A DNA stretch of 64,000 bases. Source: Arcticibacter sp045629565 (lineage in GTDB: Bacteria; Bacteroidota; Bacteroidia; Sphingobacteriales; Sphingobacteriaceae). A model generated the notes under the pieces. It was not told the DNA's origin. It did not search any database and worked only from the letters and a program-made list of their open reading frames with translations. Positions within the stretch are counted from its first letter, which is position 1, and every line of letters begins with the position of its first letter. Made by a program: the position numbers and the translations under genes. Below are positions 43,401 through 51,857 of this stretch, piece after piece. The stretch is from contig NZ_JAZQRL010000101.1 of NCBI RefSeq assembly GCF_045629565.1, positions 62,001 to 126,000 of the forward strand. Direction: 5' to 3'.

Positions 43401-44164
43401 AGAGTAATGATGAAATAGGCAGTCTCATAAAAGAGTACAACAATATGATCCTGGCACTGGAAGAAAGTGCCCAGAAGCTGGCACGCTCAGAGAGAGAATC
43501 AGCCTGGCGTGAAATGGCGAAACAGGTAGCTCACGAAATAAAAAATCCGCTAACACCCTTAAAACTGGGTGTTCAGCTTCTGGAGAAATCCTGGCGCGAA
43601 GAAGATCCAAACTTCAGTAAAAAGTTCGAGCGCTTCAGCAAGTCGTTCATTGAACAAATCGAGAGCCTAGCCCTGATTGCCTCTGAGTTCTCCAACTTTG
43701 CTAAACTTCCTGACACGCCATTCTCCCGCATTGATCTTGTTGAAATAATCAGAAGGTCCATAGAAATTTATGACAACTCTGAAGATCTTACCATCACTTT
43801 TAAGTATAGCAATCCGCAAGTAATCGTTAATGGAAGTAAAGACCATCTGTTGCGTATTTTCAACAACCTGCTAAAGAATGCACTTGAGGCTATTCCAGCT
43901 GAATCAGAAGGGAAAATTGAGGTTACACTGGAAGTTCAGGACCAGGTCGTACTGGTCATGCTTTCCGACAATGGGAAAGGAATACCGGAGGACCTGAAGG
44001 ATAAAATTTTCAATCCCAACTTCACAACCAAAAGCTCAGGCACCGGCCTTGGCCTTGCTTTTGTGAAACAGGCGGTAGAAAACATGCTGGGTACAATAAG
44101 CTTCACAACGGAGCAGGAGAAAGGAACCACATTCTTTATTCGCATGCCGCTAGCTGCTGAATAA
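40463..44164 (+). CDS. Very large multi-span sensor histidine kinase (NtrY-like), 1233 residues
   Basis: This orphan inner-membrane kinase has an N-terminal helix (about 9-28), a periplasmic region, then a block of about eight to nine helices (about 205-475). A second large extracytoplasmic domain (about 475-700) is followed by helices near 705-740 and 770-795, a further sensor region and a last helix near 940-960. A HAMP-like linker leads to the kinase core: His1024 in QVAHEIKNPLTP, NLLKNALEAIP, DNGKGIP and GTGLGLAFVKQ. The start is GTG at 40463; no better ATG is seen. No response regulator lies nearby. Confidence 0.85.
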   Translation: MSATFKIRLLLFLLTLSCAVTALTINLTFSKNELLEFEASTLEKRLHKKEKFVRDYLSDTSNINTLKQAHTNSQVGLDIIKNFRDNKRIYVFTYEDNNLIFWGGNRICPNSDAGLKVGSNRIKTQNGWYEAIKYQSGSFSVVMAIPIKSEFKFQNAYLKNVFDEDLISDNNLEIAGLNDKKTYNVKNLDGDFIISVKLKPSLTNTLYSALELCMWLLTALFATLFVNFLCISVAKKGHIKTAISLFFVYFLTFRLLTLYFPFLDTEFNLSLFSERHFNDGFFLPSLGDFLINSIIVSWFLAFIYSYRKELNIIDHPISKGAGVIIFTLLGLIVYFVASQLSDLFYALIIKSNINFDLTNILNLTVHSWISILILYISAFNLYLLLEIILSIGEKLPISNKLRLKIFINGVVILLLIHLLVGEVNAYIPLFCTILFIRGYSFYTKNSNYRLVIFLFCVLIFSIIASIKLSSFQFEKEREQRKVVAYKLESADDPNAVLLFMSLEQEISNDDMIKEYFRTDNASKNKLDENLKKLYFDGYLSRYEFETYTFYPGREYSSADSSQIRGYKDLVMAGSIKVSENFYRVNNTFGFQNYFAILPVTDKGDHIGTIILTLTSKTFKNPGTLPEVLIDSKMNTDKELSNYSFAFYLDGHLLNQNGSYTYNLVNNDFPGKINQFIFIEKNDYSHVIYQSNSKKLIVVSRPITTLIMKLASVSFMFLVMIILTMFITVIYQLWVTFHDERFITEHNGWSALLSRHKILYKTRIQASLVAAIVFTLLIVSIITYFSISSQFKKELESDVIHQANQVNQGLEKNKIFKNGKLLENEDILRTFSDVNATDLALFDVNGKLLFTTQYKIYDNGFIEPRMNAVAFLYLKGLQRSELLNQERIGQLDFITAYRPLRNARNETIAYLGIPKFSFEHDYDMRIGQYLNTLINVYALVLIVIALFAIFLANQITFPLTLVSKSLSEISIDGKNEPIKWKSNDEIGSLIKEYNNMILALEESAQKLARSERESAWREMAKQVAHEIKNPLTPLKLGVQLLEKSWREEDPNFSKKFERFSKSFIEQIESLALIASEFSNFAKLPDTPFSRIDLVEIIRRSIEIYDNSEDLTITFKYSNPQVIVNGSKDHLLRIFNNLLKNALEAIPAESEGKIEVTLEVQDQVVLVMLSDNGKGIPEDLKDKIFNPNFTTKSSGTGLGLAFVKQAVENMLGTISFTTEQEKGTTFFIRMPLAAE

Positions 44165-44166
44165 TA

Positions 44167-45090
44167 TTATCTTAGGCTGAACGTGGCCTTCCCCATCGTA
44201 TAACCATCGGCATACAATACCACTGTATACTCTCCTTTTCTAAATGGTTGAACAGGGTCCCAATCTATGCTATAGAGTTTTCCGAACGAGTTGTCGAATA
44301 GAATATTAGTCTTATACGTGAATTGTAACTGATCACCATCTGCGTCAAAAAGATCACTTCCATCAGTCGTAATCAAATTTCCGTCAGGGTCAATGATACG
44401 GATGAATACTTGATGCTCTCCCTGCTGAGCCAGGGCATTTTCTGCAACAGTAAACCTGATCTTTAAACGTTTTGCTGTACTTGCCCGCGTAACCTCCGAT
44501 TCCTTACCGTTATTTCTGATCCTGACTGCAGACACTGCAATGTTCGCCACTTTGATCGCAGCAGCAACTTTCACCTTATTATTCAGATCAGTATTAGCCT
44601 TCTCAAGCATCGAGGCCCTTTCATTAATATTAGCGACCGTTGTCTGTAAGCTATCCCTCTGTTCAGTAAGTTTCACATTTTTCTTTTCTAAAACAACAAT
44701 GTCAGCGGTATACCTTGACACAAAAGAACGAAGGTCCCTGATTTCCTTTTGCGCTCTGGCTAACTCCCCTTCCGTCAGCTTGCCCTGTCTTAATTGCTCG
44801 CGTAGCTCACTAATCTTCACCCTCGCAAGCTCCTGCCCCTCTTTAAGTTCTGCCGAAAGGTTAATATTTGCACTCTTCGACCGGTCGAGTTCAGCTTCTA
44901 TCCTGTCAATCTCAATCTCCATACGGGATTTTTCATCCGTCAGCGTCACGACCTTATCTTCAGATTTCTTGTCTTTCAAAAACACATAAGCATTGGTTCC
45001 CAAAAGAGCAACAATTACCAGGATTAGAAAATACACCTTATTGGAATCTTTTGAAGGAGATGGGGCCTGTTCAGGGACGTCGTTTTTCAT
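44167..45090 (-). CDS. Membrane-anchored coiled-coil protein of unknown function
   Basis: This 307-residue protein has a short cytoplasmic N-terminus and one membrane helix (about 20-40; VYFLILVIVALLGTNAYVFL). A long coiled coil (about 45-165) follows, rich in Glu/Lys/Leu heptads. The C-terminal beta-rich domain (about 170-307) ends with YTVVLYADGYTMGKATFSLR. The C-terminal domain looks like an Ig-like or carbohydrate-binding fold, but I cannot name it. I start at the ATG at 45090 (MKNDVPEQAP); an upstream TTG would add nine residues. Its stop lies 2 bp from the stop of the convergent kinase gene. Confidence 0.75.
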   Translation of the reverse strand: MKNDVPEQAPSPSKDSNKVYFLILVIVALLGTNAYVFLKDKKSEDKVVTLTDEKSRMEIEIDRIEAELDRSKSANINLSAELKEGQELARVKISELREQLRQGKLTEGELARAQKEIRDLRSFVSRYTADIVVLEKKNVKLTEQRDSLQTTVANINERASMLEKANTDLNNKVKVAAAIKVANIAVSAVRIRNNGKESEVTRASTAKRLKIRFTVAENALAQQGEHQVFIRIIDPDGNLITTDGSDLFDADGDQLQFTYKTNILFDNSFGKLYSIDWDPVQPFRKGEYTVVLYADGYTMGKATFSLR

Positions 45091-45253
45091 AATTATATAA
45101 TTAATCCCGCAATTCAAGGAAAAAATAAACTTAAAGTAACAAAGACGAAACTAATAACATCTTTCAACACGTTCAACAAAAAAAATATATAAATTCTCAA
45201 AAAACTTCCCTTTAGTGCATCGCAAAACCCTTAACCATTAAATTTAAAGGAGC

Positions 45254-45261
45254 TATCTTTG
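45254..45261 (+). promoter_or_regulatory. -7 box (TATCTTTG) ahead of the GHL10 glycosidase
   Basis: TATCTTTG fits TAnnTTTG. A -33 TTTG is not evident. The gene start is 57 bp further on. Confidence 0.45.
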
Positions 45262-45318
45262 TTTTTTTCAGCGGGTCCTGTAAATCAGGACCTGTCTTAC
45301 TATATAAAATTAACAATA

Positions 45319-46869
45319 ATGAACGTTTTGAAGTCCTCTCTATTCACGATAATATTTCTTTGTTCCTTAAACCACACTTTTTCGCAGGATCCTTATTACT
45401 CGCTGGCAAATCCCAAAAGAGAATTTCGGGGTGTATGGATAGCAACAGTCGCCAACATCGACTGGCCATCAAAGCCAGGCCTCTCCACTGACGTTCAGAA
45501 GAAGGAAATGATACGCATCTTTGATGAACATCAAAAGAGCGGTATCAACGCGATAATTTTGCAGGTAAGACCAGCCGCAGACGCGCTTTACGGCCAAAGC
45601 ACCGAGCCCTGGAGCCGGTTCCTCACAGGAAGGCAGGGACGTGCTCCATCTCCCTTTTATGATCCACTTGCGTTTGCAATTGATGAGGCGCATAAAAGAG
45701 GTATGGAGCTTCATGCGTGGTTCAACCCCTATAGAGCTTCAACCACGTTGTCGCCGACTGAATTAAGCGAGGACCATATTTCGAAAAGAAACCCGCATTG
45801 GTTTTTTAACTACGGAGGAAAGAAGCTTTTCAATCCAGGCCTACCCGAAGTGCGCGATTATATCGTTCAAACAATTATGAGCGTTGTAAGGAATTACGAC
45901 ATTGATGGAGTCCACTTCGACGATTATTTCTATCCTTATCCCGAAAAAGGGCAGGTAATCAGAGATTCTGAAGAATTCGCCAGATACGGAAAGAATTTCA
46001 AAAATATAGGTGACTGGAGGCGCCACAACGTCGACACGTTAATTAAGACCTTGTCAGAAAGCATCCGTAAAGAAAAGAACTTTATCAAATTTGGCATCAG
46101 CCCCTTCGGCATTTGGAGAAACCGGTCACAAGATGCCTTGGGTTCCGAAAGCAATGGCTTAGACGGCTATGGCGCATTATACGCTGACGCCAGAAAATGG
46201 GTACAGAACGGTTGGATAGACTACATCAACCCGCAGATCTATTTCCCTTTTCATAATCGTGCTGCTGCGTTTGAAAAGCTCACCGACTGGTGGAGTGACA
46301 ATGCTTTTGGCAAGCATGTGTATATAGGTCAGGCTGCCTACAGAGCTACAGAAAGACGGCAGGGATGGATGAACTGGTCTCAAATACCCGATCAGATTCG
46401 CTACTTGCGCAACAACAACAGAATTCAGGGAAGTGTTTATTTTAGTTCTAAGTCACTTACTGGAAATTACGCCGGACTGCAAGATTCCTTGCGCCAAAAC
46501 TTTTATCGCAGCCCTTCTCTTCCCCCTCAAATGCTGTGGCGTGACGACACACCTCCGCAGGCACCGATCAATTTAATTGCCATGGCTTCTGCCAATGACA
46601 AGATATTGCTTAATTGGAATGAACCATTGATATCGAGAGACGGAGAAAAAGCATATGGTTATGTGGTCTACCGTTTCAGCCATTCCGAGAATATAGATAT
46701 CCAAAACCCCGAGAAGATCGTCAATATCAGCTATGAAAACAAAACAACGTTTGTCGATTCTCACAACGTCCCGGGAACTTACTTGTATGTCGTCACGGCG
46801 CTTGACAGGCTAAAGAACGAGAGCTTGCCTTCAAATAACGCAATAGTGTCCATCGGTGAACCTAATTAG
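45319..46869 (+). CDS. GHL10 (DUF187) family glycoside hydrolase with C-terminal FN3 domain
   Basis: This 516-residue secreted protein has a signal peptide (residues 1-23, ending TFSQ). The GHL10 barrel begins KREFRGVWIATVANIDWPSK and contains IILQVRPAADALYG, ELHAWFNPYR and IDGVHFDDYFYPYP (acid/base Asp). A fibronectin type III-like domain follows (about 435-515). Characterised GHL10 members such as E. coli DigH cut denuded peptidoglycan glycan strands. The next gene encodes AnmK, which recycles anhydro-MurNAc, so peptidoglycan turnover is the best guess. Start at the ATG at 45319; the TTG at 45259 overlaps the promoter. Confidence 0.87.
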   Translation: MNVLKSSLFTIIFLCSLNHTFSQDPYYSLANPKREFRGVWIATVANIDWPSKPGLSTDVQKKEMIRIFDEHQKSGINAIILQVRPAADALYGQSTEPWSRFLTGRQGRAPSPFYDPLAFAIDEAHKRGMELHAWFNPYRASTTLSPTELSEDHISKRNPHWFFNYGGKKLFNPGLPEVRDYIVQTIMSVVRNYDIDGVHFDDYFYPYPEKGQVIRDSEEFARYGKNFKNIGDWRRHNVDTLIKTLSESIRKEKNFIKFGISPFGIWRNRSQDALGSESNGLDGYGALYADARKWVQNGWIDYINPQIYFPFHNRAAAFEKLTDWWSDNAFGKHVYIGQAAYRATERRQGWMNWSQIPDQIRYLRNNNRIQGSVYFSSKSLTGNYAGLQDSLRQNFYRSPSLPPQMLWRDDTPPQAPINLIAMASANDKILLNWNEPLISRDGEKAYGYVVYRFSHSENIDIQNPEKIVNISYENKTTFVDSHNVPGTYLYVVTALDRLKNESLPSNNAIVSIGEPN

Positions 46870-46875
46870 CCAGCC

Positions 46876-48063
46876 ATGAATTCTGCTATCCAAAAACTTC
46901 TTGACGCCGCAAATAAGCCTTCAAGAATCATTATAGGTTTAATGTCCGGTACCTCTATGGACGGCCTTGATGTAGCAGTCACCAAGATAACAGGTAAAGG
47001 CTTGAATACGTCTGTTGAGGTTCTCAATTTCGAGACAGTACCGTACCAACCCTCATACCAGGCAGAACTTCAAGCAATATTTTGTAAAGAAACCGTCAGC
47101 CTGCAACGCCTTACCCTTCTTAACGCCATTACAGCTCAAGTCCACGCTGAGATTGTTCTTAGCTGCTTACAGAAGTGGAATATTCGAGCTGAAGAGATAG
47201 ACTGTATTGCAAGCCATGGTCAAACGGTATATCATGCTCCCAAAAGCCTGCACGGCCTTGCCGACTATCCCAACGCTACTTTGCAGATCGGTGATGGGGA
47301 TCATCTCGCCGTCAGCACAGGAATAACCACCATAAGCGACTTTCGCCAGAAGCACATCGCCGCGGGAGGAGAAGGCGCTCCTCTCGCCTTGTATGGTGAT
47401 CGAATCTTGTTTACTTCTAAAAGCGAAAACCGGATTCTGCTCAATATCGGAGGTATCTCCAATTTTACATATTTACCAGCAGGTGAAGACGCCTCACCTT
47501 CCATACTATGCACAGACTGCGGTCCCGGGAACACCCTTTCGGATCTTCTAACCAAAGAGTATTACTCCCAACCATTTGATAGAGGCGGGGAGATAGCCCT
47601 CAGCGGCGAGGTAAATCCCGTTTTGCTGAATACCCTGATTGAACACCCATTCTTTAGCAGAGTGCTGCCAAAGACAACCGGCCAGGAGCTCTTTAACATG
47701 AAATTTCTTGAAACGGCTCTTGAAAAAGCCGGTATCAGTGATATTAAGCCAAATGACCTGATAGCGACAGTTGCTGAACTGACCGCCTCATCAATTGCGA
47801 TATGTATTGAGAAGGCAACGGAAGGCAAACCCTACAGCTGCTACGTAAGCGGAGGGGGCAATCACAACAAATACCTGATGGAAAGTCTGAAAAGAAAAGC
47901 TTATCCCAATACAGTCAGCAACATGGAAGACTTGGGAATTGATGCGGATGCAAAGGAATCTGTCTTGTTTGCCTTACTGGCTAACGAAACAATCTGCGGA
48001 TCAACGGTTAATAATGGAGGAGCTCCCAGAGTGATGATGGGTAAAATCTCACTCCCTTACTGA
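46876..48063 (+). CDS. anmK: Anhydro-N-acetylmuramic acid kinase
   Basis: This 395-residue ASKHA-fold kinase cleaves and phosphorylates 1,6-anhydro-MurNAc to MurNAc-6-phosphate in cell-wall recycling. It has GLMSGTSMDGLDVAV (P-loop-like), ASHGQTVYH, NIGGISNFTYLP and CTDCGPGNTL (catalytic Asp). It is 6 bp downstream of the GHL10 gene, so they share a transcript, and ends ahead of a short stem-loop. Confidence 0.95.
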   Translation: MNSAIQKLLDAANKPSRIIIGLMSGTSMDGLDVAVTKITGKGLNTSVEVLNFETVPYQPSYQAELQAIFCKETVSLQRLTLLNAITAQVHAEIVLSCLQKWNIRAEEIDCIASHGQTVYHAPKSLHGLADYPNATLQIGDGDHLAVSTGITTISDFRQKHIAAGGEGAPLALYGDRILFTSKSENRILLNIGGISNFTYLPAGEDASPSILCTDCGPGNTLSDLLTKEYYSQPFDRGGEIALSGEVNPVLLNTLIEHPFFSRVLPKTTGQELFNMKFLETALEKAGISDIKPNDLIATVAELTASSIAICIEKATEGKPYSCYVSGGGNHNKYLMESLKRKAYPNTVSNMEDLGIDADAKESVLFALLANETICGSTVNNGGAPRVMMGKISLPY

Positions 48064-48091
48064 CGTAGATTCTCCAACAGAGTAGCAATAT

Positions 48092-48120
48092 CAGACCCGC
48101 CATTAACACTGCCAGGTCTG
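48092..48120 (+). terminator. Short inverted repeat between convergent anmK and porin-like genes
   Basis: CAGACC and GGTCTG form a 6-bp stem that can be extended by inner GC pairs (loop about 17 bases). It lies in the 67-bp convergent gap. There is no T-run. Confidence 0.35.
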
Positions 48121-48130
48121 ATAAAATGAC

Positions 48131-48727
48131 TTAAAGTATTTTAAACCCAAGGCTCAAATGCCACAGGTTTTGTTTTTTAAGCACATCGTTATGACTAACA
48201 TCGGTCAGTCCTGCTTCGTACCTGAGATCTATCGCCACACTGGAGATATCCACCCCCGCTCCAACCTGTGCGCCCCAATTCTGATCCTTATAGGTGTCAC
48301 GCTGGTAAGCAGCAAGAACGTCGTTGCCAGACAGATCTTTGTCCAATACAAAAGACACAACAGGACCCGCCATGAAGCGCACATTGACAGGGCCCAATCC
48401 TACTTTTGTCCCCAGCAACACCGGCACGTCAAGAGTGGTAAACCGAACCTTACCTTCAGCCTCTATTCCACTTCCAAGGGTTTCCGACTTAAATTCTCCT
48501 CCCTTGCCCGCAAGATAAGCTTCAGGCTGAACATAAAACCCGGCTACCCCAACCCGCGCCCAGGCGCCTGCCTGGTAACCGAGGCGATTCTCATCATTGG
48601 CAAAATTCGACTCCAGCTTAGCAAAATTAAGCCCGGCCTTCAAACCGAGGTTAAAAGAAGGCAACTGGGCAAATGCACTACTTCCCAGCCCCATCAGCAC
48701 CATTCCAAATAATAAAGTCCTTTTCAT
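48131..48727 (-). CDS. Outer-membrane beta-barrel protein (porin-family, PorT-like fold)
   Basis: This 198-residue protein has a signal peptide (about 1-20, ending SSAFAQ). The remainder alternates hydrophobic and polar residues in eight-strand OmpX/PorT-like fashion, with Gly-rich turns (FNLGLKAGLNFAKLE, YLAGKGGEF, LGFKIL end). It is probably an outer-membrane protein; the ligand is unknown. It stands alone, divergent from the CsbD-like gene and convergent with anmK. Confidence 0.85.
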   Translation of the reverse strand: MKRTLLFGMVLMGLGSSAFAQLPSFNLGLKAGLNFAKLESNFANDENRLGYQAGAWARVGVAGFYVQPEAYLAGKGGEFKSETLGSGIEAEGKVRFTTLDVPVLLGTKVGLGPVNVRFMAGPVVSFVLDKDLSGNDVLAAYQRDTYKDQNWGAQVGAGVDISSVAIDLRYEAGLTDVSHNDVLKKQNLWHLSLGFKIL

Positions 48728-48851
48728 ATTTTATTCTTAGCGTTTAATTTACAATAACAATCGGCACCACATATAGTTTAGTCGCCAAATGTACGAGTCA
48801 TTCGCATTTTTTTAACACGTAATATTTCCTAATTTTACCGCAAAGAAAATC

Positions 48852-49067
48852 ATGGCGGAAATAACTATCAGCACAGCAGACTGGGAAAGACTTAAACTTA
48901 AGGTCAGAAGAAAATACAGGGAACTATCTGAAGAAGATCTCGCGTATCAGGCCGGCCAGGAAGAAGAGTTAATCCAACGGTTGATGACAAGACTAAAAAG
49001 GAACCGTGAATACGTTGTCTTTACTTTAAAGAAAGGCCTCGTCAATATCGACAACAACCGGCTGTAG
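48852..49067 (+). CDS. CsbD-like small stress protein
   Basis: This 71-residue helical protein reads like CsbD-family stress proteins: ADWERLKLKVRRKYRELSEEDLAYQAGQEEELIQRL follows the W-x3-K-x-K-x-KYG-x-L-x3-D pattern of those proteins. Cytoplasmic, unknown biochemical role. It is monocistronic, between a porin-like gene and the S41 protease. Confidence 0.65.
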   Translation: MAEITISTADWERLKLKVRRKYRELSEEDLAYQAGQEEELIQRLMTRLKRNREYVVFTLKKGLVNIDNNRL

Positions 49068-49171
49068 CCCGTTCATCCTAATATTCCGATAAAGACGTAA
49101 AATCTCATCTTCAAATGGTATATTTATAATCCTGCACTTTCATCTACTACCATGTGCAATAAGAATGGATT

Positions 49172-50890
49172 ATGTTGAGCCTGAAGAAATATTCAAAGAC
49201 ACTTAGAATCTCCGCATTTTCGGGGATTGCATTACTTTCTCTTGCCTTCAGCGATGACTACTTCGAAGCATCTAAGAACCTGGAGATATTTAATTCTTTA
49301 TACAAGGAAATCAATATCAACTACGTAGACGATATTAATTCTTCCGAAATGATTGAGACGGGCATTGAAGCCATGCTTCAGAGCATGGATCCCTATACGG
49401 AATATGTCCCCGAATCAAATATGGAAGACTATCGCATGAGGTATGTGAGCACACAATACGGCGGTATCGGAACAAGCATCTATCAGCGCAGCGGTAAGTT
49501 CCTTGTAGCAGAAGCCTTCGAGGGTTTTCCGGCACAGAAAAGCGACTTGCGCGCAGGAGATGAGATAACCGCCATAAACGACCTTCCCCTGAAAGGAAAG
49601 CCATACGAGTCCGTAAGCGCCATGCTGAAGGGACCTAAGGGCACTAGCTTAAAACTCACTGTCCTGAGACCCGGCGAAAAAGAACCATTGCAAAAGAAGC
49701 TCGTCAGAGATGAAATAACCCAGCCCAACGTTAGCTATTCGGGATTGATCAACGATAACATAGGTTATATTAAATTAGATAAGTTTCTTGAGAAGTCTGC
49801 TTCGGAAGTCGAAAGCGCATTAACAGCTCTATTAAAGCAGAAACCCGAAGGACTTATTCTTGACCTCCGTTCCAACGGAGGAGGTATCCTGCAGGAGGCC
49901 GTAAAAATTGTCAATTTATTTGTCGAGCCCAATACCATCGTAGTCACACAAAGGGGCAAAACAAAGGAGAAATCATTCACTTACAAGACTTACAACAAGC
50001 CGCTTGCCCCGAAACTGCCTCTAGCGATTCTCGTAAACGGCCGCTCTGCTTCTGCATCCGAAATCGTAGCGGGAGCACTTCAAGATCTCGATCGCGCAGT
50101 TATCATAGGTCAGCGTAGCTACGGAAAAGGTCTCGTTCAGCAAAGCTTTAACCTGCCCTACAACAGCCTGGTGAAGGTAACCGTTGCCAAGTACTACACG
50201 CCTTCCGGCAGATGCATTCAGTCGCTTGACTATGCACACAAAAAAGAAAACGGCCAGGTAGTCAAAGTTGCCGACTCCCTTATAAGTGCATATAAAACCA
50301 AAGGCGGACGTACCGTATACGATGGCAGTGGTGTTTATCCTGACAGATTCGTCCAGCCCACGAAATACAGCCCGATAGCAGTAACCTTGCTGACCAAACG
50401 TTTTATCTTTGACTATGCTACCCTTTTCCGCAATACTCATCCCGAAATCCCTAAGCCCGGAATTTTTACGTTGAGCGATGAAGAGTACAATAAGTTCACC
50501 AGCTACATGTCTGATAAAGATTATAACTACCTTACTAAAACGGAAAAGCTGCTCGATGACTTAAAAACCGAAGCCGAGAAGGAAAAGAAAATATCAGAGA
50601 TACAGAGCGAATACAACGCCTTGAAAACGAAAGTATCTTTCAGCAAAAAAAATGATTTGGCACAATTCAAACCTGAGATCAAACTTCTGCTTGAAAACGA
50701 AATCATTTCGCGTTATTACTTCCAGAACGGACGTACCGAAAACAGCTTCAACTCAGATAAGGATATCCAATCCGCTAAAGAGGTTCTTTCAAGCAAAGTC
50801 ATGCTAACTTCAATCCTCAAAGGAAATGGAACTTATGGCTCCATCGGAAAACCAGCTCATGACTTTACAGCGAGCCTATCAGACGATTAA
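49172..50890 (+). CDS. S41 family C-terminal processing peptidase (CtpA-like)
   Basis: This 572-residue secreted protease has an N-terminal signal or membrane anchor (about 10-28; FSGIALLSLAFS). A PDZ domain (about 90-170; GGIGTSIYQRSGKF, LRAGDEITAINDLPLKG) precedes the catalytic core. The core carries GRSASASEIVAGALQDLDRAVIIGQRSYGKGLVQQ (Ser and Lys dyad). Such proteases trim protein C-termini in the periplasm. A second S41 protease (prc-type) is at 59-61 kb; they differ in size and layout. It runs directly into the MmcQ/YjbR gene. Confidence 0.93.
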   Translation: MLSLKKYSKTLRISAFSGIALLSLAFSDDYFEASKNLEIFNSLYKEININYVDDINSSEMIETGIEAMLQSMDPYTEYVPESNMEDYRMRYVSTQYGGIGTSIYQRSGKFLVAEAFEGFPAQKSDLRAGDEITAINDLPLKGKPYESVSAMLKGPKGTSLKLTVLRPGEKEPLQKKLVRDEITQPNVSYSGLINDNIGYIKLDKFLEKSASEVESALTALLKQKPEGLILDLRSNGGGILQEAVKIVNLFVEPNTIVVTQRGKTKEKSFTYKTYNKPLAPKLPLAILVNGRSASASEIVAGALQDLDRAVIIGQRSYGKGLVQQSFNLPYNSLVKVTVAKYYTPSGRCIQSLDYAHKKENGQVVKVADSLISAYKTKGGRTVYDGSGVYPDRFVQPTKYSPIAVTLLTKRFIFDYATLFRNTHPEIPKPGIFTLSDEEYNKFTSYMSDKDYNYLTKTEKLLDDLKTEAEKEKKISEIQSEYNALKTKVSFSKKNDLAQFKPEIKLLLENEIISRYYFQNGRTENSFNSDKDIQSAKEVLSSKVMLTSILKGNGTYGSIGKPAHDFTASLSDD

Positions 50891-50897
50891 AACAGCT

Positions 50898-51239
50898 ATG
50901 AACATCGAAGATTACCGCGAATTTTGCCTGAGCCTCAAGGGCGCCACTGAGGGCTTCCCCTTCGGCGATGATACCCTGGTTTTTAAAGTTAAAAACAAAG
51001 TATTTACGTTAGCTTCTTTAGAGCCTTTCTCGTTTAACGTAAAATGTGATCCTGAAAAAGCCATTGAACTTAGGGAGTCGTATCCGGATGTCCTTCCAGG
51101 TTACCACATGAATAAACGACACTGGAATACAATAAAGATCAGCGGAGCCGTATCGGACGACAAACTCAGGCAGTGGATTCGCGATTCCTACGATCTCGTC
51201 GTCGCTAGCTTGCCAGCAAAATTACGCCTGGACTTATGA
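50898..51239 (+). CDS. MmcQ/YjbR family protein
   Basis: This 113-residue protein belongs to the CyaY-like-fold MmcQ/YjbR family, with NIEDYREFCLSLKGATEGFPFGDDTLVFKV and PEKAIELRESYPDVLPGYHMNKRHWNTI. The family is thought to bind DNA, but the role is unclear. I start at the ATG at 50898, seven bases after the protease stop. The frame is open further upstream within the protease gene, which is a shadow. Confidence 0.9.
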   Translation: MNIEDYREFCLSLKGATEGFPFGDDTLVFKVKNKVFTLASLEPFSFNVKCDPEKAIELRESYPDVLPGYHMNKRHWNTIKISGAVSDDKLRQWIRDSYDLVVASLPAKLRLDL

Positions 51240-51278
51240 AAGTTTAGCAACTAAACCTTCCTGATGGTTCTTTGTTAA

Positions 51279-51821
51279 ATGATCATGAAGAAAACAACAC
51301 CTGAAATAGCCCTCGGCGCAATTCTCCTGGGCTCTGCCGCCTTAGTCATTCGAAAATTACTTCAAAGACCCCTCGATACTGTCCCATATGTCGAACTAGA
51401 AAAATACCTGGGCAAATGGTATGAAATCGCTTCTTTCCCACAAAAGTTCCAAAGAGGATGCACCTATACGTCTGCTCATTACACACTCAACCCAGACCAT
51501 ACCATATCAGTAAAAAACTCCTGCATAGCAAACGGCGAAGAAAAAATCGCTACGGGAACGGCAAAAATAACCGACAAAAAGACCAATGCGAAGCTAAATG
51601 TGCAGTTTCAATGGCCATTTAAAGGAAAGTATTGGATTCTTGAGCTTGCTCCTGACTATAGTTACGCCATGGTTGGACACCCCAACCGGAAGTACCTGTG
51701 GATATTAAGCCGTAAGCCTTGGATGGAAATGGACGTATATAAGAAGCTTCTTATGTCTGCAGACAGGAAGGGATTTGACATTTCCAAACTCCGGATTACC
51801 CCCCAGAAATCAACTGACTGA
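51279..51821 (+). CDS. Blc-type lipocalin with N-terminal membrane anchor
   Basis: This 180-residue lipocalin has the GKWYEIASFPQKFQRGCTYTSAHYTL motif (GxW), then NVQFQWPFKGKYWILELAPDYSYAMVG and YLWILSRKPWM, as in bacterial Blc. E. coli Blc is an outer-membrane lipoprotein binding lysophospholipids. Here the start (ALGAILLGSAALVIRKLL) has no Cys, so it is anchored by a helix or is exported differently. A second ATG two codons later is equally possible. Confidence 0.9.
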   Translation: MIMKKTTPEIALGAILLGSAALVIRKLLQRPLDTVPYVELEKYLGKWYEIASFPQKFQRGCTYTSAHYTLNPDHTISVKNSCIANGEEKIATGTAKITDKKTNAKLNVQFQWPFKGKYWILELAPDYSYAMVGHPNRKYLWILSRKPWMEMDVYKKLLMSADRKGFDISKLRITPQKSTD

Positions 51822-51857
51822 TTTTTCAAATGCCAAACTTCACGTATATTTAGCTGC

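Noticed and set aside
50826..50897. Upstream extension of the MmcQ/YjbR gene within the protease
   Set aside because: The extra 24 residues overlap the protease coding region and are absent from the family; the ATG at 50898 follows the protease stop.
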